Source: Tipula vernalis
Lineage: Eukaryota > Arthropoda > Insecta > Diptera > Tipulidae
Direction of reading: 5' to 3'
Assembly: GCA_958295665.1 (NCBI GenBank)
Contig: OY282558.1
Coordinates: 22,753,409-22,817,408, forward strand
Length of the DNA stretch: 64,000 nucleotides
Shown: positions 50,812-62,059 of the stretch, one piece after another
Layout of the letters: each line of letters opens with the position of its first letter
How positions within the stretch are numbered: the stretch's first letter is position 1
Program-made: the position numbers and the translations under genes
The notes under the pieces: generated by a model
What the model was told of the DNA's origin: nothing
The model's database searches: none
What the model saw: only the letters and a program-made list of their open reading frames with translations

Positions 50812-51727
50812 AATTTAATGTCAGAGCTCGAAAAGCGTGAGTTGCACTTTGCTACGATCCTAGATCGTGGTGAAGCGCTACTACTCCAGCAACATCCGGC
50901 CATAAAATGTATTGAAGCACATTTACAAGCCCTTCAATCTCAATGGTCATGGCTTCTACAGCTTACATTGTGCCTCGAAGTACATTTAAAACATGCAACG
51001 GAATATCATGCCTTCTTCTCGGAGGTGAAAGAGGCCGAGCAATGGTTGATAAAACGGGATGAACTACTAAACACGAAATTCTCACAATCTGAATTTACAC
51101 TCGATAAGGGCGAGAATTTATTACTAGGTATGCAGGAGATGCGTGAGGAGCTAAACACATTTGGTGATAATATCGAGGTGCTTCAAAATAAGGCCAAATT
51201 GATCGTACCACTTAAGCAACGGAAACAACCGGTTACGCGACAGTTACAAATTCACTCGATTTGTGCCTACAAACAAGGAACTATTTCGCTCGAGAAGAGT
51301 GATGTGTGTGTACTCCTCGATACATCGGGTCGTGTTAAATGGCGTGTCAAAACATCGAAAGGTGTAGAAGGACAAGTACCTGGTGCTTGTCTACTAATCC
51401 CACCACCAGATCAAGAGGCGATTGAGGCCGCAGATCGTTTAAAACGTCTTTTTGATCGCTCGATTGCCTTGTGGCAGAAGAAGCAACATCGTTTAAGACA
51501 AAATATGATATTCGCCACTATTAAAGTTGTTAAAGGTTGGGATTTTGACGAATTTTTACGAATGGGTGCAGAACAACGTACAGCGATTCGACAAGCACTC
51601 AACGACGATGCTGATCGTTTAATTGCCGAGGGTGATCCTGCTGATCCCCAGCTTCGCCGTTTAAAACGCGAAATGGATGAGGTAAATCGATTGTTCGATG
51701 ATTTCGAAAAACGTGCACGGGCTGAAG
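50812..51727 (+). CDS. shot: shot exon: spectrin repeats with embedded SH3 domain
   Basis: A 916-nt exon between TTATTTCACAG and GTAATT, phase 0 in and 1 out. It encodes NLMSELEKRELHFATILDRG, spectrin-repeat helices (QSQWSWLLQLTLCLEVHLKH, EAEQWLIKRDELLNTKFSQS) and an SH3-like insert at about 51236-51410. The insert reads SICAYKQGTISLEKSDVCVL..SGRVKWRVKTSKGVEGQVPG. SH3 domains inserted in a plakin-domain spectrin repeat are a family hallmark. The aromatic ligand-site residues are poorly conserved here, as in other plakins, so it is probably structural. The remainder (NMIFATIKVVKGWDFDEFLR..) returns to helical rod. Confidence 0.95.
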
Positions 51728-52138
51728 GTAATTAAAATCTATAAATTATGGGAAACTATAAAAAATTTATTAAACATTGGGGGATTGCACTATTTCTCAC
51801 ACAAACTATAATTTTTATAAGTGTAGTGTAGGCGAGTAATTGAACCGATTGTTACTTAATTTGTTTGTGATCTCATGTTTGTGACCATATTAGTCCGCGA
51901 ACATTTTTTATTAGATAATTGGTCAATACACATTGGTTAGGGGTCATCAGTTAAATTATTTCACAGTTGGGTTCAGTCTAAATTCGATTTTCATTCGAAG
52001 TGAACTAAAAGTCTAAAATAATGAAAAAAATTACAGAACGTTTTCGAAGCTCACGAGAAGCTCGTGGTTTGTGTGAGAATAAAGTTGAAAGTCATGTGGA
52101 AATTAATTTTGTTGTTTTGTGTATCATATTTGTTTCAG
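51728..52138 (+). other. shot intron in the plakin domain
   Basis: A 411-bp intron. Its last 118 bases happen to be open and in frame with the next exon, which produces an apparent extended start at 52021. Confidence 0.8.
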
Positions 52139-52769
52139 AGGAGAGTAAACAGGCCAGCCGGATATTCACCGAACAATGCCTTTCGCTGAAAAATCGTTTA
52201 GAGGAGCTAGCACGCGAACTGGATCACATAATCCTAGCACCAATGCCTCGAGACATCGATTCACTTGAACACGCAATACAAACCCATGAAGATTTCCGTC
52301 GTCGTTTACAACTTGTCGATCCAGATCTAAAACATTTACAAGAAACATTCCGTACCATTGCCCTAAAAACACCAGCGCTCAAGAAGAGCTTGGACAACAT
52401 GATGGATTTGTGGAAAGAACTGAATACCCAAAGTAATTTACACGGTGATCGATTGAAATTGCTTGAGGGTGCTCTAGCAGGACTGGAGGAGAACGAACAA
52501 GTCATATCAGATTTAGAAGGTGCCTTAGCTAAACACATTGAAATGCCGTCGACTCCAGATGGCCTACATGAGGTGTATAAACAATTTGCCGCCATGCAAG
52601 ATATCATTTCGCAACAACAGCCACAAATGGATAAAATGAACGATTCGGCCGATCAATTAGGACGCATGGGTGTACCAACCAAAGTATTGAGTGATTTAAA
52701 ACGTCTTCATGCAAATGTTGAACGATTGAATAAACGATGGAATAATGTATGCTCCCAATTAGCCGAACG
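52139..52769 (+). CDS. shot: shot exon: plakin domain spectrin repeats
   Basis: A 631-nt exon between TTTGTTTCAG and GTAAGT. It encodes ESKQASRIFTEQCLSLKNRL through LQETFRTIALKTPALKKSLD and LGRMGVPTKVLSDLKRLHAN to NKRWNNVCSQLAE(R). These are spectrin-repeat helices of the plakin rod. An ATG at 52021 opens in frame through the upstream intron (52021-52138), but the strong acceptor and family alignment place the exon start at 52139. Confidence 0.95.
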
Positions 52770-52834
52770 GTAAGTCCAGCTTTAAATAATTATAATTTTT
52801 TGTCGATCTAATTATTCGACTTCTAATTCCATAG

Positions 52835-52970
52835 ATTACATAGTTGTGAGGCTGCAATTGGTTTAATGAAGAATCTTCAAACTAGTCTACCGGTCGAAGA
52901 AACATGGATAGATGGTACAATTGAGAAATTACAGGCTATGCCAACGGCTACCTCAGCCCGTGAGCTTGAC
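52835..52970 (+). CDS. shot: shot exon: plakin domain, continued
   Basis: A 136-nt exon between TTCCATAG and GTAAGT, phase 2 in and 0 out. It encodes LHSCEAAIGLMKNLQTSLPV followed by EETWIDGTIEKLQAMPTATS and ARELD, a helix-rich spectrin-repeat segment. The upstream intron is only 65 bp. Confidence 0.93.
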
Positions 52971-54106
52971 GTAAGTAGATTACCTTATAGATTATTTTGT
53001 ATCAATTTTGCGCGAGTTACAAATTTATTTTATAAAACAATCATTTTCGTCTCATCAACTTGCATAATATTGTTATCCGAGAAATATGTTGTGTGTCTTC
53101 GAGTCGACGTCAAAGGTTTCCACCTTTTTCAAACTGTTCAAACATAAATTTGTTTATATACATACCATAAATAATTAATTAGTTAAGTAGATTTGTGTTT
53201 TGTTTATTTGTTTGTTGTTATTCGGAATTAATTACGGGATTTCTAATAATATATTGACTGGGTATGATTAATAAATTTTTGCACATACTATAAATTACTC
53301 AGATGGGTTAACTATGTAATGTAAAACACACAAACATAACAAAAAAGAATTTAATATAATTTTAATTATTTTGGAAAATATTTTGTAGATGAAGACGAAA
53401 TTAATTAAATTAATTTTCACTTTTCGTTTTTAATTTGATTTTGTAAATATCAAAATTACATATTTTATTATTAGTTTTGTAATTAGTAGTTAAATTACTA
53501 GTAAAAGGGGAGAAATTATATGGGAAGAGAGTGTAAAGTTGTTTTTAATTAGTTTAATTTAATTATGACTGAATAGTTGGAATACAAAATTTTGTTTTTT
53601 AGATCCTTTATTGTTACTTTCTAAATATCGTTGGCTTGGTTATTTGATACAGAATTTGATATTTTATAACCACCTTCTGTCTCTGTCCTTCATGCTTACC
53701 AAAAAGCTTGGCAACAGATTTAAACATCTTTTATGCTACCATTCACGGTTCATACTTCAAGATTTCTGAAGTTAGTACCAAAAACCCAGGTATTGGTCGT
53801 ATCTGTATATGAATGAAGCAAAATAATTCAGGTTTCACTGGTTGGTTTTTAGTTTTCTTATATTCTCAATTACAATAACTAGAATTAATGTAAATATGAA
53901 AAAAAAAATCAAGTTACATACCGTCTTACCAATAAAATTGGTCGTAATTATAAAATGACTTTACATTTCCCCTCCCTTTCACCCTTTAAATAACAAAACT
54001 AATTATTTATTATTAAATTATATTTTTAAATATTATTAAATTAACCATTAAATTACCAAAAATTACCATTTGTTCCATAATATACTTAATGTTATTGGAA
54101 AATTAG
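52971..54106 (+). other. shot intron in the plakin domain (1.1 kb)
   Basis: AT-rich intron from GTAAGT to AAAATTAG. No microexon could be supported, and joining the flanking exons directly keeps frame. Confidence 0.75.
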
Positions 54107-54190
54107 AATTTATTGGGTGCGGCTATTGAAAGAACCCCTAAAGTAGAACAGGTCAACATGACGGGAGGCAGACTGATTCGTGAAGCAAAG
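54107..54190 (+). CDS. shot: shot exon: NLLGAAIERTPKVEQVN segment
   Basis: An 84-nt phase 0/0 exon between GAAAATTAG and GTACGT. It encodes NLLGAAIERTPKVEQVNMTG then GRLIREAK, matching the conserved plakin-domain segment of shot. The TAG of the acceptor is an in-frame stop, which fixes the exon start at 54107. The acceptor has a poor pyrimidine tract. Confidence 0.9.
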
Positions 54191-54514
54191 GTACGTTTAT
54201 TAATTAATTATTTTATTTAATTTTCCCCAAATGATTTATTATAAACAATGTTGATATTAAGTTAAGGGTGAGTGAATGGGTATATCTGAAAATATATAAA
54301 TCAAAATAAAATTGGGTGGATTGTACATAACTTTTATATTTAAAATTATATTTACCTAACGTATCCGATTAGTAGAAACATATTTAAAAATTAAATTAAA
54401 TTAGCGTTGCTTATAAATAAAAAATATTTTAACCCATAATTAAATTAAATATTAAAATATAAAAACTAACACCCTACAATTAAAAATTAACCCATCACTC
54501 CGAATACGGTGTAG
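54191..54514 (+). other. shot intron in the plakin domain (324 bp)
   Basis: From GTACGT to GTGTAG; AT-rich, nothing else seen. Confidence 0.8.
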
Positions 54515-54736
54515 ATATACGATGGAAAATGTTTACACTATGTCGATTGGCTAGTTGAAACACGTCCTAGTTTTTCACCACCACGTCGTGATATGCGACT
54601 ACCGGACGCTGACCCAGGTGCAGCCGAGGTATACAGCCAACGATTGGATAATTTGAATACGAAATTTGAGTATTTACTTGAATTATTATCGCAACGATTG
54701 AAAACCGCGCTCGAGGTTAATGGAGATACTTCATTG
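54515..54736 (+). CDS. shot: shot exon: end of plakin domain
   Basis: A 222-nt phase 0/0 exon between an unusual ATACGGTGTAG acceptor and GTAAGT. It encodes IYDGKCLHYVDWLVETRPSF, a Pro/Arg-rich stretch SPPRRDMRLPDADPGAAEVY, and a spectrin-type helix QRLDNLNTKFEYLLELLSQR ending VNGDTSL. It is followed by a 7.1-kb intron, after which the repeat exons begin. Confidence 0.93.
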
Positions 54737-57700
54737 GTAAGTTGTTTGTTTATATTTAGAATCTCGACACTGTAAAATTGTATTACATTCCAAATATTTA
54801 ACAAAAATGTCACATCTGTCCGAGGTGAGGTAATCAAAACTACAAAGAAAAAATAAAGTTATCAATTCATATCGTTTCCTTGGAAAGTGGCGTTGAAGGT
54901 TGTGCTTGAGTAATTTGATGCGAATTTGGATTAGTGCATGGAAGCAAATTTTGATACTATAACCAAATAAAAATATTAAGTTACGGTTACGCTAATCCGC
55001 ACCTCTATTTAACCGTACTTATTCAACCGATTTATATGATGTATGTGATGGTGTTTTAGATGATTTTGATTTGTGTAGTGGAAATTATTAAAAATTCAAG
55101 AGGTTCTTTCACACCATGCTTCGCGCTAGTAAATTTCAGTATTTTTCAGAGATTTTAATTTGAAAATATTTGATTAAAGTACAAGCTAGAAATTTAAAAT
55201 CTCAAACATAAGTTTTAAAGCTTCCTGAAAATTGTTTTTAACTTTCCACAAATTTAAAAAAAAATACACCAACTCTCAGTCTAGCTTGCGATATGTAGAT
55301 CGAATGGACCGCTTAAAATTCTCGATTGCCATGGCTAGAACAATTAATCACTTTGTGATGTGATCTAATAATTATTAATGTATACTTCCTGCTACCCAAC
55401 AGCGAGATCGCATTACAATTATGCTAATCCACCACCTTTAAGCATCATTCTTCAGTAAACATTTTTTTTTTTATATTTATGAATATTACAAGAAATTTTT
55501 TATCTATAATCTATAAAATTATATAACTGTTTATTTGAAATTTTACTATACTAATGAACAAGATTCAATAGCCACATCTAAAACGTTCTTCCCACCTTTG
55601 TATCACCATAAATACAAACATATTTTGTTGTTCTAAATTTAGCGCTATGATGATGGTGATGCGAATGCGATGATGCTATCTTCTGAATGCTTCGGCGACG
55701 CTTTATTTGTTCATTGAATTTATTTATATTAGAGGCATAATAACACGCCGTGATGATATCTTAAAAAATATTCTGTGTTGACTTTGAATACAAAAAAGCT
55801 TAAAGTTTTTTCAAGGATTTTCAATTAGTTAACCAAAAACATTAACTATTAATTCAAAACTTGATTTTTCTGTTATTGTTTTTAGTTTTTAGCCAATTGC
55901 AAAACTAAAACAACTTTTTTATTTATTTTAAATAAAATTTATTGGCGTGGGTGGCCGACGACGCACTTACCTTTTGAATGGAGGGGTAACAAGTTAATAA
56001 CACAATAAACAAAATCGATTGAAAAACTATTTGTTATAAATCGATTTGTTGTGAAAAATCTTGTTTGTACGAGTAAATTATTACCCATTATTGGTTTAAA
56101 GGTAATGTTAACTTATTTTGTATTCCGTAACTGTGTTGATCAACTTAAATTTTTTATGTCAAGTATTTATTTAAATATATCGCCGCGCTGAACTTCTTTT
56201 TATGCAAACTAGTTAGTTCGTTAGTTTTAAAATGATGTCATTCGTATTACATTTAAGATTATTTACGAGAGTTGCTCAATTTAAATATTAATGTATAATA
56301 ATGAATATGTTGTTGATCTAGCAAGCTAGCGCATACTGGACATTATTATTGATGACGCGACGTTTTATATGTGACATCAGATTTAATTTTATTTCGTAAA
56401 AGTTGTACAGAATAATTTAGCGCCTTTGGAAGGTTTTTTTAAAAATAAATTTAATACATTTAATCTAAAGAATAAGGTTTATCATCCGGTTTATTATACA
56501 TTTTAGTATGACTTATATAATAAAAGCAGTGTTGTATTTGGGGAAAATTAAGCCCGGCTTAAAAAATTTTTTCCTTAGTACGAATAAAATCACAATTTGA
56601 TTAAAAACTAAGTAGAAAACGATAGTTGAATTATAGATGGCAAACATTATTAAATTCCATTTCCTGCGTTGGACGATAGTTGAATTATAGATGGCAAACA
56701 TTATTAAATTTCATTTCCTGGGTTGGACAGAATAGTTTTAAGAACCAAATTTATTTAAAGTTGAATAATTTGATCATTTTTATACAATAAACAGAAATTT
56801 ATTTTAGTCATTCTAATTTTTATAAGATGGATCACGAAAGGAATTATTGTTCTACACTAGCATATATTTGTTCAAAATTTGAAATTTACATTTCATTTCA
56901 GGTAATTTTTACCTCACTGCCTTTATTATTCGCTGTACGTTCCTGTCTATTCTTACTCACACATTATTATTATTATTTGAATTTTTTATCAAAGTTCATA
57001 AGATCATTGATAAAACTCGCGATAATAGTCCACCTAAGTTATTTTTATTGCAAATGAATAGAATAAAAATTTATGACTCCCTTTTATTAAATTTTTAATA
57101 ATTTAAAATATTTTAATAAACAAGTGACTACTACTTCATTCACTGTATTCACAAGTTCTTTTTTTATTAGTATTGTTGTTTAATTATTACCTACATATAA
57201 AATACATATTATGATGTCATAATTTATGTGTTATGCAAACATTGATAACACATTGTTACTAAAAAGCACTCTATTGTTGTAAGTTAGTTTTATGAGTAGC
57301 ATGGACAACAACATACACACATGTCTTCTACATTCCGAATATATTTTCCGAACCACAATTTTTTTTTTTTTATTATGCGCAATGAGTAGTTTGTAGTACG
57401 TGTATATAGTAAAAAAAAAAACGAAAATAAATTTCGCGGATCGCGAAGAGAAACTATTTTTTCAATTTTCAAGTCAGTTATACGTTTAAATATTGTCGCG
57501 TTAAGAGTGGCTCCGCGTCGCGATTTATTAATTAATAAAAAATAAAAAAAAATTAGGGGAAAATAAAAAATAAAAAATTTACTTAATACATAAAATAATA
57601 AACAAATTAATTAATTAAAAATTTAATTAGTTATTGATAATGAAATAATTTTATATATTTCAAGTGTTGTTAGTGTTGTTTTGTTACGTGTATAAAGTTT

Positions 57701-60700
57701 TGTAATTATTCCGCGTACAAATCACCTGTTGCGTGAAGTTTACTGGATGCATTTTCGTCGCTTTGCCCTAGATGGGGAAATTACCGTTTAGTTTTTCAAT
57801 ATTTAGAGTGTATATTTAGAAAATGTAATGTGTGGTCTTTAAATTTAGTGCTTTGGTCGAAATATTATGTTATTGTGGATCGATACAAATCAAAATTCAA
57901 TAGTTTTTTTTTATAAATTTTTGTCAAATTTACATAATAAAGAATAAGGTCAGAGACGATATCAATATGATTTAAATTGTTATAGTTTTGCATCGTTGAT
58001 TTTTACAAAAGTGTTTTTATATTTGTATATCATATTACGAAAACCGGCGAAATATTTGATTTCCTTTACACATTTTAGCATAACGACGATAATTTTAAGA
58101 GTTAAATAGTTTGGTTGGCTTGGTACATAAGGAAAAATTAACAACGAAAACAATTCATAACGATAAAAGCGAATAATTCATAAAAATGGTTAGAAATCGA
58201 TGACATAATTTTGTTAAAAATAGCGACTCGAATTATACATTTCTTTCACAAAAATATTTTTTTCGATATCTTTAAGGTTTTATCAGACTCATAAAATGGC
58301 AACAACAACAGCAAATATAATGTTGGTTAATCCACCATGATAATATGGCGTATGTTGTTATTTTGTTGCTGAATAGTTTTTGGTGCAGGCTATTTATTTG
58401 GAGGTGTGGTTTTTGTTTTGTATCAAAATAAATCGATACACTACTAGTTTACTACTTACGAGGTAGTGCAATTTATAATAGTTTTTGCTTGGGGTGTGGT
58501 TTATAGCAAATACTGCACTTTCAATATGTTTTGACTGATACCCAACCTGCTTACGCAAAGGAATTCATTGGACTAAATCAACCAGTAAATTTGGCCACCC
58601 GAAACGAAAGACGAAATTTTTGTATTTTCATCGCGTGATTAATGTTACAAAACAGTTGTTTATATCGCGAGGTGAGAAAATCGCTGTCTCTATGAAAAGT
58701 GAAAATAACCTTGATGAATTTTCCCGTCATATAAATATAGAACATTATTGAATTTTCTATTACTTTATATTCACTAAATAGCAGACTGCTATTATCAATT
58801 ATGTTAATTGATGAAACTCATGAAAATTGAATCGCAAATATTTTCCGAGACTGCATTCCTAAAAAAGTCGCATATTTGTTTTAATTATGTTTGCACGCAC
58901 ACTGGTTACATTTTTAACAAATAATCGAAAGTTACCTATAAACGATACAAACTTAGTTTGGAAGGTTGCAACAACTATAAATCTTCTGACATCATCTTAC
59001 TGTTTTAAACGATCAAACTACAAAACAACAAATCGATTAATTATAATTACTCTTTACATTCAGTTAATGGTTAATCAGCCACAAATTGTATTAAAACTTC
59101 CCCGGTTTCATCTATTAGCGCTTTTCTTACTAAATTTTCTAAAATAAATCTTCAAATTTTGGTGTAATGCTTACAGTACCGTTATTACTATAGTAGTGCG
59201 CTGTAGGTGGGAATAAATAATCGATCATATGTTCTTATTTCTAAATATATATAAGTTATTCGCATATTTTCTTTCTTAATTATAACGATTAGTAAACATA
59301 AAGTAGTTTAAAAGAATATAATCTATAATTACTCAGTAAAGTTAAATATGAATTATTACGGGTTAGTAATTTCCTGGAAAATAAATATCATCTCTCTTGT
59401 TCATAAGCGTTTTAAGTAATGATGAATAAGAGGTCATAAATATGGATAGTGTTTGCACATTTTACACATTTTTATGTTCTGATATAATAAAAAATTAACT
59501 ACGCGAATTTTAATTAATTGCCATACTCACACTGATAAAATTTAACTTACCTTGATTATGAAGGCCAATTTGTTGCAAGCTTAGGGTACACTTACACCTC
59601 GACGAATTAAGAGTTAGTGAAGTATTATTGCATTTTGGGAAATTTTAAATAAATATTTCTAACATTTCTTAAGTCATCATGGAAAGGTATTATTCAAAAT
59701 ATAGATAGGGGATTCAAGAGAGTTTTTCTAAATTATAAATTATTTGGTTTTTGCTAATTGAAATTCATTTTAACTAAATTTCAATTTTTTGTTGTTACTT
59801 TACACCACAAAAAATAGGTACTTTACGCAATAAAGAATTTACGTAATGAAAATAAATATAAAAAGTATTTTAAAATTATATTTTAATTATTTTATATTCC
59901 GACATAAAACTTAAGTTTCAATTAAGTTTCTACTTAAAGAACCAACAGAAATATTCGTTTACTAAATACAACTAAATAGTAATTGTTTGTGTAGAAGTTC
60001 TAGCATATCGTTCAACATATATTGTGGTTAAGTATTTTTTTCGATTAGTATTCAATTCGCTGTCACCTTCGCAATAACGAAACGAATTAAATATACAACT
60101 AGAAAATATTCAATCAAGACATTCACCTATTGTAGTAATGATCTATTGTTAAGAAAACATTTCTTTTGTGATTTATTAGAAGCGTACATTTTAAGCCACC
60201 CACCGACCCATACGCGCACACTGATTTAAAATGATTAATTTCATAAATAGATTACACAATTAGATAAGTGGTACTGTTTTTAGAATATATTATGTGACCA
60301 TGACATAAAATTTAATTCTTCTACGTAAATTTATGTTTTTTATTATTGTTTACAAAACAGCATATTTGACTTTGTCTCAAGACCACGTGTTTTAAATTTA
60401 GCTTTTATCTAGTTTTTCATGAAGTCAACACTATACCTATATTGTACATAGAATATTTTTGTAAAGTGAATATAGACATGAATACAACATAAATTATGAT
60501 TATTGTTTTTGGCTTTTTTTATTTCTATATCAGGATTAGAATTTGTTACTAGATGGTTTGAGTGTGGGTTCGATTATTTTGGATTAGATTAAGAAATTTA
60601 TATCCAAAAATGATTGCCAGAGACGTAGTTTAACGATTTGGTGGTTTCGTATGATGTCATGCTAGAACGAGCGTTGATAATCGATTTGTTCACCTTTTAG

Positions 60701-61868
60701 TACCCGTAACATGAATATGATGGTTAAGAATAGAATTCGTTTGATGATTGTTTTAATGCATGGTAATTTGGTTTGATAGTGTACTCGTGCGGTGAAATTA
60801 TTTTATTCGATGTAATTAGGCAGCTTGCCAATGCTTAATATAATATATAGAAATAGTTTAATATATAAACAGTTACAAATAATTAATTCTGACATAAACC
60901 AATACTTAATGCAATTTCGATAAATCTTTCTTTGATTTATTTTTAAATCTCAGGCTTATTTTATATTTCGGGGAAATGCCAAACGAGATAACAAATTTGC
61001 TTTTCATCTAAAAATAATTAAGACTTACAACCTAATCGCATTTTTGGTAAAAATTTTGAGTTTTCAATAATTTGCTTGCAAAGTGTGATATCATTCAGCC
61101 CAAAGTTGAACAAAACTTACTGATAACAAAACGACATCGAACTCCCACCCTGTGTACATATTACAACCATATGTTTTTATTTTTTTTACGCATTCGAATA
61201 TTTTAGTCGGTGTATGACAAAAATATCATTATTTTGGGTTCATCGAGTGCCAATCGCCAAACTATTTCTATGTTAATTTTGTCTTCCCCTCTCCAAGGGA
61301 AAATTTATTTCAATGTTCGACAACAAATATCACCTGCACTAAATTTACAGACCAACAATATTTGTTTTATATGTACATGACAATCGATTTTCCGACCAAA
61401 TAATTTTCCATTTTTTTTTTCTCTCTCTCTCTCTTAGAGAAGAGCGTTTTAAAGAAAACACCGACTGTCGAGACATGCGATTGTGTTAGTTGGTGAAAAA
61501 GTTGTATGTCTCGCAAACATATGATTTTGAAAGATTTTCCCGATTTTTATTTCGTGTAGTATTAGTTAATTTGCAAATTTTCTATTTTAGTGAGGTTAAG
61601 AAATTCATTGTGGAAAGTTTATAAAAATGAGATTTAACAGAGAAAATAAATAGAAATAAAAAAAGTTGTTAATTATAGTCGCTATATAGAGTAGTGAAAA
61701 GTCTAGTTTTTGAATTTATTTTTGGGACTAAAATTTTTCGAGTGTGAAAAACAAACTTTTTTTTTTTTTTTTAAATGGATGAATACAATTTTGCATATGA
61801 GATTCTGGTTAGTAAAATTCATAAGGTGTGAATGTGGCCAAACATTAAATAATTTTGTTAATTTCCAG
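54737..61868 (+). other. shot intron before the plakin-repeat exons (7.1 kb)
   Basis: AT-rich intron with the 54-bp tandem duplication (56.6 kb), a CT run (about 61421-61435) and a hairpin-prone AACAACAACAGC/GTTGCTG pair near 58290-58375. No exon is recognised. Isoforms without plakin repeats would splice past the exons that follow it. Confidence 0.7.
56620..56727. repeat. Tandem duplication of 54 bp
   Basis: Two adjacent copies starting CGATAGTTGAATTATAGATG at 56620 and 56674, differing at two positions. They lie in the long intron before the repeat exons and look like a recent local duplication. Confidence 0.92.
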
Positions 61869-61990
61869 CGGTTTCAAGAAAGCTTACGAAAACCTTTACG
61901 CACTTATCGTGTTGAATTTAATTTGGGAGGACCATCTGGCGAAGCTCCACCCAATCCAGACGTTTTTACTTCATCTTATAATACGTCACA
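61869..61990 (+). CDS. shot: shot exon: linker to plakin-repeat region
   Basis: A 122-nt exon between AATTTCCAG and GTGAGT, phase 0 in and 2 out. It encodes RFQESLRKPLRTYRVEFNLG and GPSGEAPPNPDVFTSSYNTS(Q/H). ESLxKPLRTxRxEF is a conserved spectraplakin motif at the end of the plakin domain. The proline-rich tail leads into the repeat exon. An ATG-opened reading from 61710 includes intron sequence and is not a start. Confidence 0.92.
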
Positions 61991-62059
61991 GTGAGTATAA
62001 ACGAATTTTGTACGTGTATCAATGGTAGAAAATAAAAAAATTTTGATTTAATTTTTCAG

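Noticed and set aside
52021..52138. ATG-led N-terminal extension of the 52139 exon
   Set aside because: The stretch is intronic: a strong TTTCAG acceptor at 52138 and the split Glu codon from 51727 fix the exon boundary, and the extension has no family similarity.
61710..61868. ATG-led extension before the 61869 exon
   Set aside because: It is AT-rich intron with a long T run encoding poly-Phe; the acceptor at 61868 and phase 0 entry fit the exon instead.
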